The position numbers and the translations under genes were made by a program. Under the pieces are notes generated by a model. That model was not told the origin of the DNA. It ran no database searches and saw only the letters and a list, made by a program, of their open reading frames with translations. Positions 43,832 to 53,800 of a DNA stretch of 64,000 nucleotides are shown in pieces (position 1 is the stretch's first letter; the number at the start of each line of letters is the position of its first letter). Source of the DNA: a virus. The stretch covers positions 1-64,000 of the IMG/VR virus record IMGVR_UViG_3300046007_007152; one strand, 5' to 3'.

Positions 43832-44830
43832 TTAAAATTGTATCCAACCAGTGTTTCCAATTACAGTGTAATTACCATAAACTACTGCTCTAGAAAGATC
43901 ATCTAATTGATCTTGCATTGTTACTAACGCAGAAAGAGCCGAAAGCATAGTAGATTCTCTGGGAAAATCTATCGAGGTATCAATAGAACTTGCAACATAT
44001 ACTTCGACATCATTGTTTTCTTTTGCTGAAACTTCAACACCTGGACCTTTAAATATTAAATTGTTTAATGAAGTCGTTATAGTTTCTTGATTAATTCCAT
44101 TATCAAATAAAACTGTTATCGGAGAACCAGAACCACCAACTGAGGTTGAACTAGAACCGGATACACCACCAATGAATCCTCTATGAACTATAAACAGTCC
44201 GTCATTTCCAGTTATACCAATTACAACTGGTTTTGAAACATATTGTACTGAATCTGGTTCTAATGTTGTTCCTGCTCCAGACACTCCAGCACTCAAAAAG
44301 TAGACGGCACCTTTTATTAATGTTGCTCCAGCAGTTCCTATAAAATTTTCCACAAGGGAAGAACCAGAAAATTTACCTGAAGTGCATACTTGTGCGTTTG
44401 CTCCAGTAAATCCTACAACAATTCCTGCAACTTCGGCTGTGCATTCATCATCTGCTTTTGCTTTTTGTGCTTTTCCGGTAGAATCAATATAGACTAGATT
44501 TCCTAAAGTCACTCCAGTATTAAATGGTAATGACAATACAGTGCCAGAAACATCATTTGTAATTGAATAGTTTAAAACACCACTTACTGTTAAATTTCCA
44601 TTAATGTTTACGTTGTTTCCAAATGTTACAGTTTTAGAAACCGTACTTGCAATAGCTAAAGTATAACCACCAGTAACAGATGGGTGTGGTGTGACTATAA
44701 TTCCATCACCGCCAGTAATGCTAGCAACTTTTCTATAATTTAGGCCAGCAATAATATCATTTGTGCGTTTATACCACGCACCAAAAGTATTTCCTAAACT
44801 TAATGAACTAATATTTGTTATGTCTGCCAT
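43832..44830 (-). CDS. Tail fibre / baseplate structural protein (gp10-12 region)
   Basis: 332 aa. The start (LGNTFGAWYKRTNDII) is a common opening of short fibre and structural proteins of marine T4-like phages. Repeating beta segments (VTFGNNVNINGNLTVSG) suggest a trimeric beta-helical shaft. The C-terminal part has a short helix (MLSALSALVTMQDQLDDLS) and a compact end NTGWIQF. Synteny puts it where T4 has genes 9-12, but I see no residue-level match to any of them. Confidence 0.7.
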   Translation of the reverse strand: MADITNISSLSLGNTFGAWYKRTNDIIAGLNYRKVASITGGDGIIVTPHPSVTGGYTLAIASTVSKTVTFGNNVNINGNLTVSGVLNYSITNDVSGTVLSLPFNTGVTLGNLVYIDSTGKAQKAKADDECTAEVAGIVVGFTGANAQVCTSGKFSGSSLVENFIGTAGATLIKGAVYFLSAGVSGAGTTLEPDSVQYVSKPVVIGITGNDGLFIVHRGFIGGVSGSSSTSVGGSGSPITVLFDNGINQETITTSLNNLIFKGPGVEVSAKENNDVEVYVASSIDTSIDFPRESTMLSALSALVTMQDQLDDLSRAVVYGNYTVIGNTGWIQF

Positions 44831-44831
44831 A

Positions 44832-45554
44832 TTATGCTTCCGATACTTTAATATTATTTATGAAGTAAAACCCATCAGATCTTCGCTGTGCTATTGCAAC
44901 AAATGAATTTGTTATTTGTTGGGTGGAAGTAACAACATCGGTTATTTTTAAGTAATATCTGGAAGATCCACATGCAGAGGAATTTGCAACACTAAGCGGA
45001 TGTATTCCTGAGAGTCCAGATGTATTACAAGTGGCAATTTCTCCAGTATATTCTCCGCTTCCACTTGTGTTTAGACTAAAACCAACATATGAATTTAGTG
45101 GGATATCTGTAAGTGAAAGAAAATTATCAACGCTGGTTGGGGCATCTGTAACGAAATATAACCAAAAATACAAACCACTAGAATTTGCCTTACAAAGATA
45201 CCAAGAATAATTTTTTAATAAAATAGAGGAACTGCTAGCCTTGACATTATCGGGTGTAATTGGAGTTGCGCCATCCCACCCTGGTCCAAAAGTCTCAGCA
45301 GAACCAGAGGTTAATATTTCTGTCATCCAATTTGATATCATCTCCATTGTCAATGTTTGATGAACATTCATTCTAAATTGGAGTTCATTTAATTCTTGTG
45401 CCTGTAATATTTTACCTGGCTCAAATGCGATCATTTTATAACCAGCCGAATAAGATCCTGCTGCTGCCTGACCATAATCAACTGCACCACCGAAACTAAG
45501 TGGGCTGAAATCCGGTAATGAAGAAAGTTGTTCTGTTGTTATGTTTATTGCCAT
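44832..45554 (-). CDS. Baseplate-associated structural protein, 240 aa
   Basis: Contains FEPGKILQAQELNELQ (about 44-59), a motif recurrent near the N-terminus of phage baseplate and fibre-attachment proteins (F-x-PG-x-x-LQA-x-ELN-x-x-Q). The remainder is a beta-rich domain with a few Cys. Adjacent to the gp8-like wedge gene and thus in the gp9-like position (fibre socket); function inferred from location. Confidence 0.65.
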   Translation of the reverse strand: MAINITTEQLSSLPDFSPLSFGGAVDYGQAAAGSYSAGYKMIAFEPGKILQAQELNELQFRMNVHQTLTMEMISNWMTEILTSGSAETFGPGWDGATPITPDNVKASSSSILLKNYSWYLCKANSSGLYFWLYFVTDAPTSVDNFLSLTDIPLNSYVGFSLNTSGSGEYTGEIATCNTSGLSGIHPLSVANSSACGSSRYYLKITDVVTSTQQITNSFVAIAQRRSDGFYFINNIKVSEA

Positions 45555-45555
45555 T

Positions 45556-47292
45556 TTATATTAGGAATGAAAGTTTTGTTGATGCTATTGAACCAGTTTT
45601 TTCAAATTTAATATTTGTTGGAAGACTTCTGGTTGTGACGTAATTTACATTATCTAATTTATAATTAGGTGTATTTACATTTGTTATTGTGTATTCTACT
45701 GAATTTATTGACATTTTAGATTTTGGCTGAAGCACTTCTTGTGCAAGTTCGTCTACTCCGGCAATTTCTAAAATAGCATTAATTGCACTTCCACCAGATG
45801 TATAATTTTCTTTATATGCAGTTAATTTTGAACCATAATCTAAAGAATTTCTTGTTGAATCCGTTGAAGATTTAATAGTAACTGTTGTTGAATCTTTATT
45901 GTTAACATATATTTCTTTTTCATTCTCAAGACTGCTTGGTAAAGATCCACTAACTGGAGATAGTGTTATTTTTGTTGTAGTTCTTGCTTTTATTGATTTA
46001 TTTAACGTTGTATCGTCAGTTGGATTTAAATTTTCTAATGTTTTTATGTTTTTAACAATTCCTATTTTTGAAAAAATAGTTTGTTCTGTTTGTGTTTCTG
46101 TTAAATCACTACTTGATACAGTTTTTACTACAGAAATTCTAGGATTTGGTAAAAATGTAGAGGGATCTATTATATCTGGTAGAACTACTGCTTTAATTGC
46201 GTTTTCTAAATTAGTTGTTCCTTGTGTAACTTTAAACGAAGGATTTATATAATTTTGTCCTGGTGTCTTTAAAGTAATTCCATTTGCTATAAAAACATTT
46301 CTTCTTATATCATAATAAGTTTCAATATTTGCTGTTGCTTCAAATCCAAGCGCATCTAAAACTATTACTTCTGGAGAAGCAACGGAGCAAATCCTGTCCT
46401 CTATCGAGAGAGAACTTACATCTAATTGTAAACTTTGAATTCCGTTATTTAAATTTTGAACATATTCATAATTTTTATACTGAATATAAAAGCGATCATT
46501 TACATCTAATTTATCTGAAAGTATTGAAGATTCTAATTCATCAACAGAATTTCTATTAACTGTTGAATTTCCATTGTTACTGTAAAATGCACTTTTATAA
46601 CCTAATTTTTCACCAACCTCATGACAAGCCCAACACTCCCAGTCTACAGTTGGAATTCCCTTGGTAATTTGATCACCATTTTCATAAATCTCATATCCGG
46701 CATCTGTTACTGGTTCTTTTGTTTTTGTAACATAGTAAAAATAACACGATCCCTGGTCATCCGCGCCGCCCGGACACAAAGAATTATATTTTGAGAGTAG
46801 TGTTGAACCATTTTCTATACTAGTGGTATAATCATTAATATTGCTAACTGGCATAAAACTTTCAGTTAAAAATTTACTTAGTTCAAAATCTATTCTATAC
46901 ATGGCAAGCCAGGAGTAACCATCTGTGTATGTTTGAACCCCGTTTTCGTGAGTTGGTGATTCCGTACTAGGAAATGCAGTTTCTCCTAATAGACCAGTTG
47001 GTTGATTTTTACCAACACAGAGATATACTATGTCAGTAACATCATTATAACAGTATGTGGAAGAACTCGTTGAGGTTAAATAATAAGGCTCAAAGTTTGT
47101 TCCATAAGACCAATTTACTCTAGGAACTACGGTTGAAACTTCATCTTTTGTGATTCTGCTAACATAAGAAATATCAGTTTCGTCTACTAAATTACTTCCA
47201 CCAGAAATACCACCAAGAAACACAAAAAAGTTTGTCATTTCTTTTTTTGTAACGTTTGCTGTGAAAGATTTTACTTGATTTTTAATACTCAT
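45556..47292 (-). CDS. 8: Baseplate wedge protein gp8-like
   Basis: 578 aa (T4 334). N-terminal third follows the gp8 pattern: NFFVFLGG, VPRVNWSYGT, YNDVTDIVYLCVGKN, TDGYSWLAMYRID and FLTESFMPV, comparable to T4 VIPRRDW, NDIVVCN and GDGYVWEYLFEI. The C-terminal extension of ~250 residues is beta-rich and absent in T4. Position after 6 and the 7-like gene agrees with T4. The gene lacks an SD and has a perfect TATAAATA immediately upstream, suggesting a nearly leaderless late mRNA. Confidence 0.82.
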   Translation of the reverse strand: MSIKNQVKSFTANVTKKEMTNFFVFLGGISGGSNLVDETDISYVSRITKDEVSTVVPRVNWSYGTNFEPYYLTSTSSSTYCYNDVTDIVYLCVGKNQPTGLLGETAFPSTESPTHENGVQTYTDGYSWLAMYRIDFELSKFLTESFMPVSNINDYTTSIENGSTLLSKYNSLCPGGADDQGSCYFYYVTKTKEPVTDAGYEIYENGDQITKGIPTVDWECWACHEVGEKLGYKSAFYSNNGNSTVNRNSVDELESSILSDKLDVNDRFYIQYKNYEYVQNLNNGIQSLQLDVSSLSIEDRICSVASPEVIVLDALGFEATANIETYYDIRRNVFIANGITLKTPGQNYINPSFKVTQGTTNLENAIKAVVLPDIIDPSTFLPNPRISVVKTVSSSDLTETQTEQTIFSKIGIVKNIKTLENLNPTDDTTLNKSIKARTTTKITLSPVSGSLPSSLENEKEIYVNNKDSTTVTIKSSTDSTRNSLDYGSKLTAYKENYTSGGSAINAILEIAGVDELAQEVLQPKSKMSINSVEYTITNVNTPNYKLDNVNYVTTRSLPTNIKFEKTGSIASTKLSFLI

Positions 47293-47299
47293 GGCTTTT

Positions 47300-47307
47300 T
47301 ATTTATA
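47300..47307 (-). promoter_or_regulatory. Perfect late box TATAAATA before gp8-like gene
   Basis: Exact T4 late consensus in the 17-bp gap. With T4 spacing the +1 lies at 47294, two nt before the ATG, and no SD can be seen, so initiation would be near-leaderless. It may also be a chance match, since the gap is AT-rich. Confidence 0.5.
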
Positions 47308-47309
47308 TG

Positions 47310-48728
47310 TTAAACACCAGTTGTAGTACAAAGAGCACAGTCTTGACCGTTTGTGTTTTCTGCTATTGATTCTTCACAGGTAGAACCAGTTCCTATATTT
47401 GGTGATAAATATGTGTTTGAGTACAAATCAGTAAAACTTCCAATTTTTACTTTTGAAAACGGGACAGTATCTGAAGACTCTTCAATTGGAACATTTGAAC
47501 CATTTAAATCAATCCTGACATTATCTGCCCAGTCAGGCCACCAATGTTGTGGATAATAACCAGTAACTCCAGTTGGATCACAGTCATTAGTACAACAGTA
47601 ACAGAAATAACCATTTGGTGTGACACAATTAGGACTAACAAATCCAATAGTGACTAAATTGTCTTCTGTTCTGTCTGGAGAAAATAGCAAATAATGAGAA
47701 ATAACTGGTTGTTCTGTTGAACCAGTTGACACTGGATCTGTATCTTCATCATTTACTTCATCTGGTCCTGCGTCTTCTTCTTCCAAAGGAACATACTGTT
47801 CAAAGAAACCCAACATTCCAGCAGGGTGTGCTCCTGCTAAAATTGTAGATTTATACGTTTCTGCCTCCTGAACATCCGCGCTAGATGTCAGTAAATATGA
47901 GTGTTCTTGCCAAAAATAATCATCAGGCAAAACCGCTTCATTTAGAGCAGCACCAAACAAATTTGGTCTTATAGAAGCATCATAACCACCTAATGGGGAT
48001 TGTGTAGCAGTTGGATTTCTTACATCAAAATCTTGTGGTAAATCTATTATTGTGTTATTTGTAACGTCCCATTGAAAATCAATATATTTCCCACCATTTA
48101 ATCTCATTAAATATTTTTTTGGATATTGAAATTGAACATTTGTTATATTAAATAATGTTTTCAAAATATATCGATATGAGTCTTCCGTTCCTTTGGTTAT
48201 TAAGAAATTACTTTTTAATGATTTTAGAAAAGATCTGACATATTGCCTGTCTGTTGGGGTTATATCAGAAAGATTTATGAATGGAGCATATGTTTTGACG
48301 TAGTTATTTAAAAATGCGTCTGGTACTCGTTCAATATCTAAAAGTTCTTCAATATCATATGGAGTTAATTGAATTTCTTCTTTTTTAAATCCACAATAAA
48401 TCCAGTTGTAATATTCCTTTAAAAATAAAGTAAAATAATTATTAGAATCGGATGCACCGTAATTTTGTTTCATCCAAAACGGTATTTGTCCATCAATAAA
48501 GGAAGGTGCTTCGCAATAAATGTCTTGTATTGGGTTTGTTGCATTTTCTATTACTACTAGATCTTTAAGATATAACGACGATGACGCCCCAGAATTTGAG
48601 ACTGGTTGAAGTGATTGTTCAAATTCTCGTTCAATTTGTGATACAAAATTCCTAAAACTTAAAGCCTGAGAAGCAACTGCAATTGGGGGCTCTGTTTGAG
48701 GTTTCTTTAATAGAGTTATAATACTCAT
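47310..48728 (-). CDS. 7: Baseplate wedge protein, gp7-like by position
   Basis: 472 aa, half the T4 gp7 length (1032). The N-terminal half is helical (FRNFVSQIEREFEQ, YFTLFLKEYYNWIY, and ITKGTEDSYRYILKTLFNI), a pattern I associate with wedge proteins of T4-like marine phages. The C-terminal half has a Cys/Trp-rich patch (YFCYCCTNDCD ... QHWWPDWADN). It lies between 8 and 6 exactly as gene 7 in T4; the assignment leans on this order. Confidence 0.65.
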   Translation of the reverse strand: MSIITLLKKPQTEPPIAVASQALSFRNFVSQIEREFEQSLQPVSNSGASSSLYLKDLVVIENATNPIQDIYCEAPSFIDGQIPFWMKQNYGASDSNNYFTLFLKEYYNWIYCGFKKEEIQLTPYDIEELLDIERVPDAFLNNYVKTYAPFINLSDITPTDRQYVRSFLKSLKSNFLITKGTEDSYRYILKTLFNITNVQFQYPKKYLMRLNGGKYIDFQWDVTNNTIIDLPQDFDVRNPTATQSPLGGYDASIRPNLFGAALNEAVLPDDYFWQEHSYLLTSSADVQEAETYKSTILAGAHPAGMLGFFEQYVPLEEEDAGPDEVNDEDTDPVSTGSTEQPVISHYLLFSPDRTEDNLVTIGFVSPNCVTPNGYFCYCCTNDCDPTGVTGYYPQHWWPDWADNVRIDLNGSNVPIEESSDTVPFSKVKIGSFTDLYSNTYLSPNIGTGSTCEESIAENTNGQDCALCTTTGV

Positions 48729-50467
48729 ACTCTTTGAACCTGTGTTGTTATATTTGGACGAAGGTATACTTCATCTTTGGCTGTTATTTGATTGGTATTA
48801 TATGGCGCAGCAAGAATTTCAAACGACGAATTAGATAAATTTGGACTTAAAGTAACAACTCCAGTTTTATAGTTTATATCACCAACTGTTGCATTTATTG
48901 CAAGAGTTACAACACCTTCTTGATTAACTGAGTATAGTTTTAATTTTCCAATTTCTGGTGGATTTTCGCTGTTTTGAAATAAAATAGGAACATCTCTTAT
49001 TTGAACCTGGCTCTGTGAATAACTTGTAGAAGTAAAAAGAGAAGAAACTAAACTATAACCATTTTGTGTTGCTTGTGTTGGTGTTCTAAGTCTATTTTTA
49101 AAATTTAATGTTTTGATTCTTGTGCTAGGAGAAACCGTATATTGCAACGTTACGTTACTAAATGAATCTAAATTAAATCCTTCATATTGTTCAACAATTT
49201 CTCTTGTATCTGACAGGGTTAATGATGTCGAATATGCTCCTACTGGATATTTGTTCAGTATTTCTTGTTTAATCAACGCAACAGCAACATCTGGTTGAAC
49301 TGTGGCACTGTCGTTATAAGAAATGTTTGCGGTTAGATTTAAACGAAGAGAAACCGGATTTACATATTCTGGCAAAACTGTCACAACAGATCTTTCTTTG
49401 AGTTTAGTAACAACGTCACGAATGATGCTATTATCACTTGTGTTTATTCCACTTATCGAAAACAATAATCTTCCATAAATTGGGGGTGAATTGTCTTCTC
49501 CTCCCCAGACATACGCATTTGGATAACCAAGTTGAGCAAGATAACCTTTGTAATCTGATTTTGTTACTAACCTTTGTTGGGCTGCAAATATAAGAGGAGC
49601 CACAGTTTTTGCTTCTTCTAAATCGGGACTATTTAAACCACCCTGAGATGGTTGTAGTGTTCTCACAATTGAACCAGATGGTGTTATTGACGATCTAAAA
49701 GATCCACATCTATTGCCATTTGCTCCATTTGATGCCAAATATTGGATTTTGACCAAATCTCCTGCTACTAAATTTGTAGTAACAGCGGCAGTAGTTCTAA
49801 ACTTTACCACAAAACCGCCGCTTGTTCTTTCTAGAGCATACAAATTATTAGTTGGTTCTATAAATTGTCCGCTGTAAGTATCAACTAAGGTCCAGTACTT
49901 ATAATCAGTATCTGTGGTTCTTTTAACACTTATTCTAATAGTGTTGATATCCATAGTTAAATCTGGTATTAGTATTTTTTGATCTGGGTAATCAAAACCA
50001 TTTCCACCGTATGTTAAAGTATTTAATGTTCCCTCATAGGCTGTAAAATAATTTGTACTATTATTTGTTACTGGTATTTGTTCTATATTCCAGAAATTGT
50101 ATTGAAGACCTTCTGGTGTTGTCCCTATTACATTTACAGTAAAAGGATCAATTATTGTTGCAGTGCTTACATTTTCTAATTTAATTCTTGCCTTTGAACT
50201 TATTCTTGTTGGAAGAACATACCCTAGTGGTTTTACTAAAGAAACAATTGATCTTTCAAGTTGTGCAGAATCAAGAAACGCCTCACCAGATATCATGTTT
50301 GCAAAGTGAGCATAATACAATGTATTGTACGCTAACAAGTCAAGCAAAAAATTAACAGCAGATCCCTCAAAATTAAAATCTTTGACGGTATCTTGCTTTT
50401 TTAAATAATTAACCAAAGATTGTCGGATATTATCAAAATCTAGTTCTGATAAGTTTACTTGCGTCAT
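48725..50467 (-). CDS. 6: Baseplate wedge protein gp6
   Basis: Central wedge (J-like) subunit forming the inner ring. 580 aa (T4 660). N-terminal SELDFDNIRQSLVNYLKKQ, FNFEGSAVNFLLDLLAYNTLYYAHFANM and ERSIVSLVKPLGYVLP are family hallmarks, and APLIFAAQQRLVTKSDYKGYL is the J-like core motif. ATGA overlaps with gp25 upstream and the 7-like gene downstream. Confidence 0.95.
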   Translation of the reverse strand: MTQVNLSELDFDNIRQSLVNYLKKQDTVKDFNFEGSAVNFLLDLLAYNTLYYAHFANMISGEAFLDSAQLERSIVSLVKPLGYVLPTRISSKARIKLENVSTATIIDPFTVNVIGTTPEGLQYNFWNIEQIPVTNNSTNYFTAYEGTLNTLTYGGNGFDYPDQKILIPDLTMDINTIRISVKRTTDTDYKYWTLVDTYSGQFIEPTNNLYALERTSGGFVVKFRTTAAVTTNLVAGDLVKIQYLASNGANGNRCGSFRSSITPSGSIVRTLQPSQGGLNSPDLEEAKTVAPLIFAAQQRLVTKSDYKGYLAQLGYPNAYVWGGEDNSPPIYGRLLFSISGINTSDNSIIRDVVTKLKERSVVTVLPEYVNPVSLRLNLTANISYNDSATVQPDVAVALIKQEILNKYPVGAYSTSLTLSDTREIVEQYEGFNLDSFSNVTLQYTVSPSTRIKTLNFKNRLRTPTQATQNGYSLVSSLFTSTSYSQSQVQIRDVPILFQNSENPPEIGKLKLYSVNQEGVVTLAINATVGDINYKTGVVTLSPNLSNSSFEILAAPYNTNQITAKDEVYLRPNITTQVQRV

Positions 50468-50856
50468 AGTTGATTTACCGTTAGTATGAGGGTTTGACTG
50501 TTATTATTTTGCTGACTATTATTTAACTTATATTTAATATCTATAGTCAAGTCTTCTGTAGCACTATTTTCAGATGGGTATCTTATTTCTACAGAATCTA
50601 CTATAATTCTAGGTTCCAACTGATCTAAAATGTCTTTAATATCTTGAGACAAAAAAGCCATTTCAGCAGTGGTTGGTTGCTCAAACATCACATTAACCGC
50701 ATCAGTACCAAAATAATTATTAAAAGGTCTTTCTCCTTTTTTTGTTAGTACTATATTCTTAATAGACTGAACAATAGAAGAATTATTTGATACAAATGAT
50801 ATATCAGAGTTGTCTACATTTTTCTTGAAGAAAATTTCTAAATCTCTGTATTTCAT
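50464..50856 (-). CDS. 25: Baseplate wedge protein gp25
   Basis: Sheath-initiating wedge protein with a lysozyme-like fold but no lytic activity. 130 aa (T4 132). IKNIVLTKKGERPFNNYFGT and LEPRIIVDSVEIRY (EPR motif) are diagnostic. Overlaps gp6 by ATGA. Confidence 0.95.
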   Translation of the reverse strand: MKYRDLEIFFKKNVDNSDISFVSNNSSIVQSIKNIVLTKKGERPFNNYFGTDAVNVMFEQPTTAEMAFLSQDIKDILDQLEPRIIVDSVEIRYPSENSATEDLTIDIKYKLNNSQQNNNSQTLILTVNQL

Positions 50857-50863
50857 TGATGCC

Positions 50864-53800
50864 TTATTCAGTATTTAGCGTAAGTTTTTTTGCTTTCTTG
50901 TTTGGATCTTTGTATTCCGTATCCCGAATCAAAATTACATCCATTAAGTGCTTTGTCTTAGCAAAGTCATGTAAAATACTAGAAACTAACCATTTGCCCG
51001 AGTAGCGTTTATCTCCAAGATCTAAAGTTACTACATTACCTGGTCTGAGGGTAAGATCTCCGTTTAGTTTTACTAAAATTTTGTTTGACAGCAATTGCAT
51101 CATTTGAGCGTTTCTCAATAAGGGTCTTTCTGGTGGGGTTTGCCAGAAAGTACAATAAGTTTGGGAATATCTCAAATAATCCATATAACGCTCACCGATA
51201 CATGGACAATTACAATTAAGTGGGTTTTTGGGATCATTCCAAGCACATCCTAACCAATCTTCACCCAATTTCTCCTCAATCAAAGTACATTCTTTAATTT
51301 CTTTTTCTAAATCTTTTAGTTCCTTGTAAGTTGGTTCGGAACCAGTAACTCCAACTAAAAGTCTATCAGGTCTGAGTTCTTGACATGGGCAATTACACAA
51401 TGGATTGTCGTCTGGGCAAGGTGCATTATTTACTGGGTTTGGATTTGAACAGTTATAATCACCACATGGTCCTTCTATGTCAATTGTTTGACGAGTCATC
51501 ACCACAAACTGAGCGGCAAAATTGCGATCAAAAACAGAGAATTCTTCTTCTAGTTCTGGTGAAACTAAACCATACTCTGTTTCTCCTGTATAATCATTTT
51601 TCCAAACTAATTTTTCTAAATTATCTGCTAGTTCGTGTTTCCATATGGAGGAACCATAATAATAACCATAAAATGATGTTTCATCCTCTGGTTCTACTCT
51701 TTCGTTTCTATTTTTTAAATAATTTTCCCCCAAAATTGTCCAAGAGGAAGTAATTCTATCACTAGTACTTGGTGGAAGTGGAGTTGTGCTTTTAAAATAA
51801 TTTACATCAATTGGAACTGGTTCATTTGCATGTATACGAATAGCTGTAGTATTTGAGAGTACAGGAATAGCGTTCATGAAGTCAGTGTCATTAAAATCTT
51901 TAAACGCATCCACGGCGTTTAAACTTGTCCAAGAAGAAACCTCTGCATCTACATATACCTGTGTATAATTTCCGGCCGCGACCTCATATCTCGTAGTGCG
52001 ATATCGCGCTTTTGGTATTTTAGTATTCCAAGAACCTCCCTCATAATAAGGAGTACTAAGATTATAATAAGATGAAGGCAGAGCAGTTCTTGCACTTATT
52101 GATCTTGGTCTAATATTTGAAAACTCATAATAAGATTGTGCCAATGATAGAGGGTTTTTTCTAGTAGTTCTTTGAATCATATCATAGTATAAAATTTCTG
52201 TTGTAGTTGTATTGATATTATTAGACGATCTCATATAAAAATTAGAAAAATCATCTTGAACTAATCTTTTATTATCGGAATCAGACGAAAAAACATCTCC
52301 GATTGAATAACCATATGTTCTCGATTTTTGATCTAATACTTCTTGTGGTGGATAAAACCGTTTTTCATATAATGGAAAATTATCATTACTGTTATAAATC
52401 TTTGAGGCGGAATTAAACCTATTTAATGGTCTCCTAAAATAATTATCATACCCCCTCACGCCAATCGTGTATAGGCCATTATATGTTGTTGCAATACTAG
52501 GCAAATAACCGTAAGTTGCTTCATAAGTTTCATTAGCAGGTCTCTCATAATATGATTGTGGAAAATGAGAATAACCAGTTTCTATAATATGATTGTCTTT
52601 ATGATTAGTTAATGCTTTTTTACCAGTATTTAAGTTTTGTTTTTTCTTTTTTATTCGTTTAACTGCAACATCAAACCCAAAAGGATCTTGACCAATTACA
52701 GATATATTATAGTCTACAGATTTAGTACCAAATGGACCTGGTGTTATTAAAACATTATATGGTAAATAATATTCCGAGCCTGGTGTATCATAAAACCCTT
52801 GAGGAAAATCATACAAAGTATTAACGCCAATTGGTGTTTGAAATTCAATTCGCACAAAACTTTCTATTTCTTCTAAAATATTTTCTGTTGGTCTTACTGG
52901 TTCTTCATTGCCTTCTATATTTACAAAATTTCTAGAATTCAAATAATCGATTGGATTAAAATCAGTAATTCTTTCTAACCCATAAGGAGCAGCAACACAA
53001 ATTGCAGAATTAAACTGAGATAAATAAGGATTTCCTTTGTTATTACTAGCCGCCTCTACAAATTCAATTGTAAATGTATAATCGCTAAAATGGTTATTAC
53101 ATGATGATGTTACATCATACCGCCTCCTAAAACTTATGGAATTATTTGTTTTATTTGTTATACTAAGATCGTCATTATATACAGAATAATAATAAAAATC
53201 ATAAAAATAATCTGCGAAACCAGATTCTGAATAAGTAAGAGTTCGAATGTCATCCCACTTTTGTACTTCTAAATTTTGTATTGTTCTTTTTATAATATTA
53301 TCTGGGGTTAATTCACTGGGATCAGTTCCAGTAGCAATACGATAATACTCATAAGTCTCTGTAAAAGAATCTTGCCTTGAATCGCAGGTAGGGGAACCAG
53401 CAACTGGATACGATCTTTTAATGTCAACAGTCATTTTAAACAAATATTGTGCATAATAAGTAAAAACACTATAAGGATTTCTATCTAATGGTCCACCAGA
53501 ATCTGGACCACCAAAATCTTCAAATAGAGAAAAAGAAGGATTTGCATTATATCCAATATTTAAATTATATTGTGAATCATAGTGTGGGTGTTTTATTGAA
53601 GGATCTATCGAAGAGTCATTATCATAATATATTTCATATGGATAATATGAAGTTGCTCCAACAGGAAATCCTTTAAAAGCAAAATCATTAGACTGCAATT
53701 GTTCTTCAGACAATGCTGCTATCCAATTATCTACTACTGATTTTTTTGCAAGTTTCTCATATTTACTTCCTCGTATTGGAACTCTTTTAATTGTTTTTAT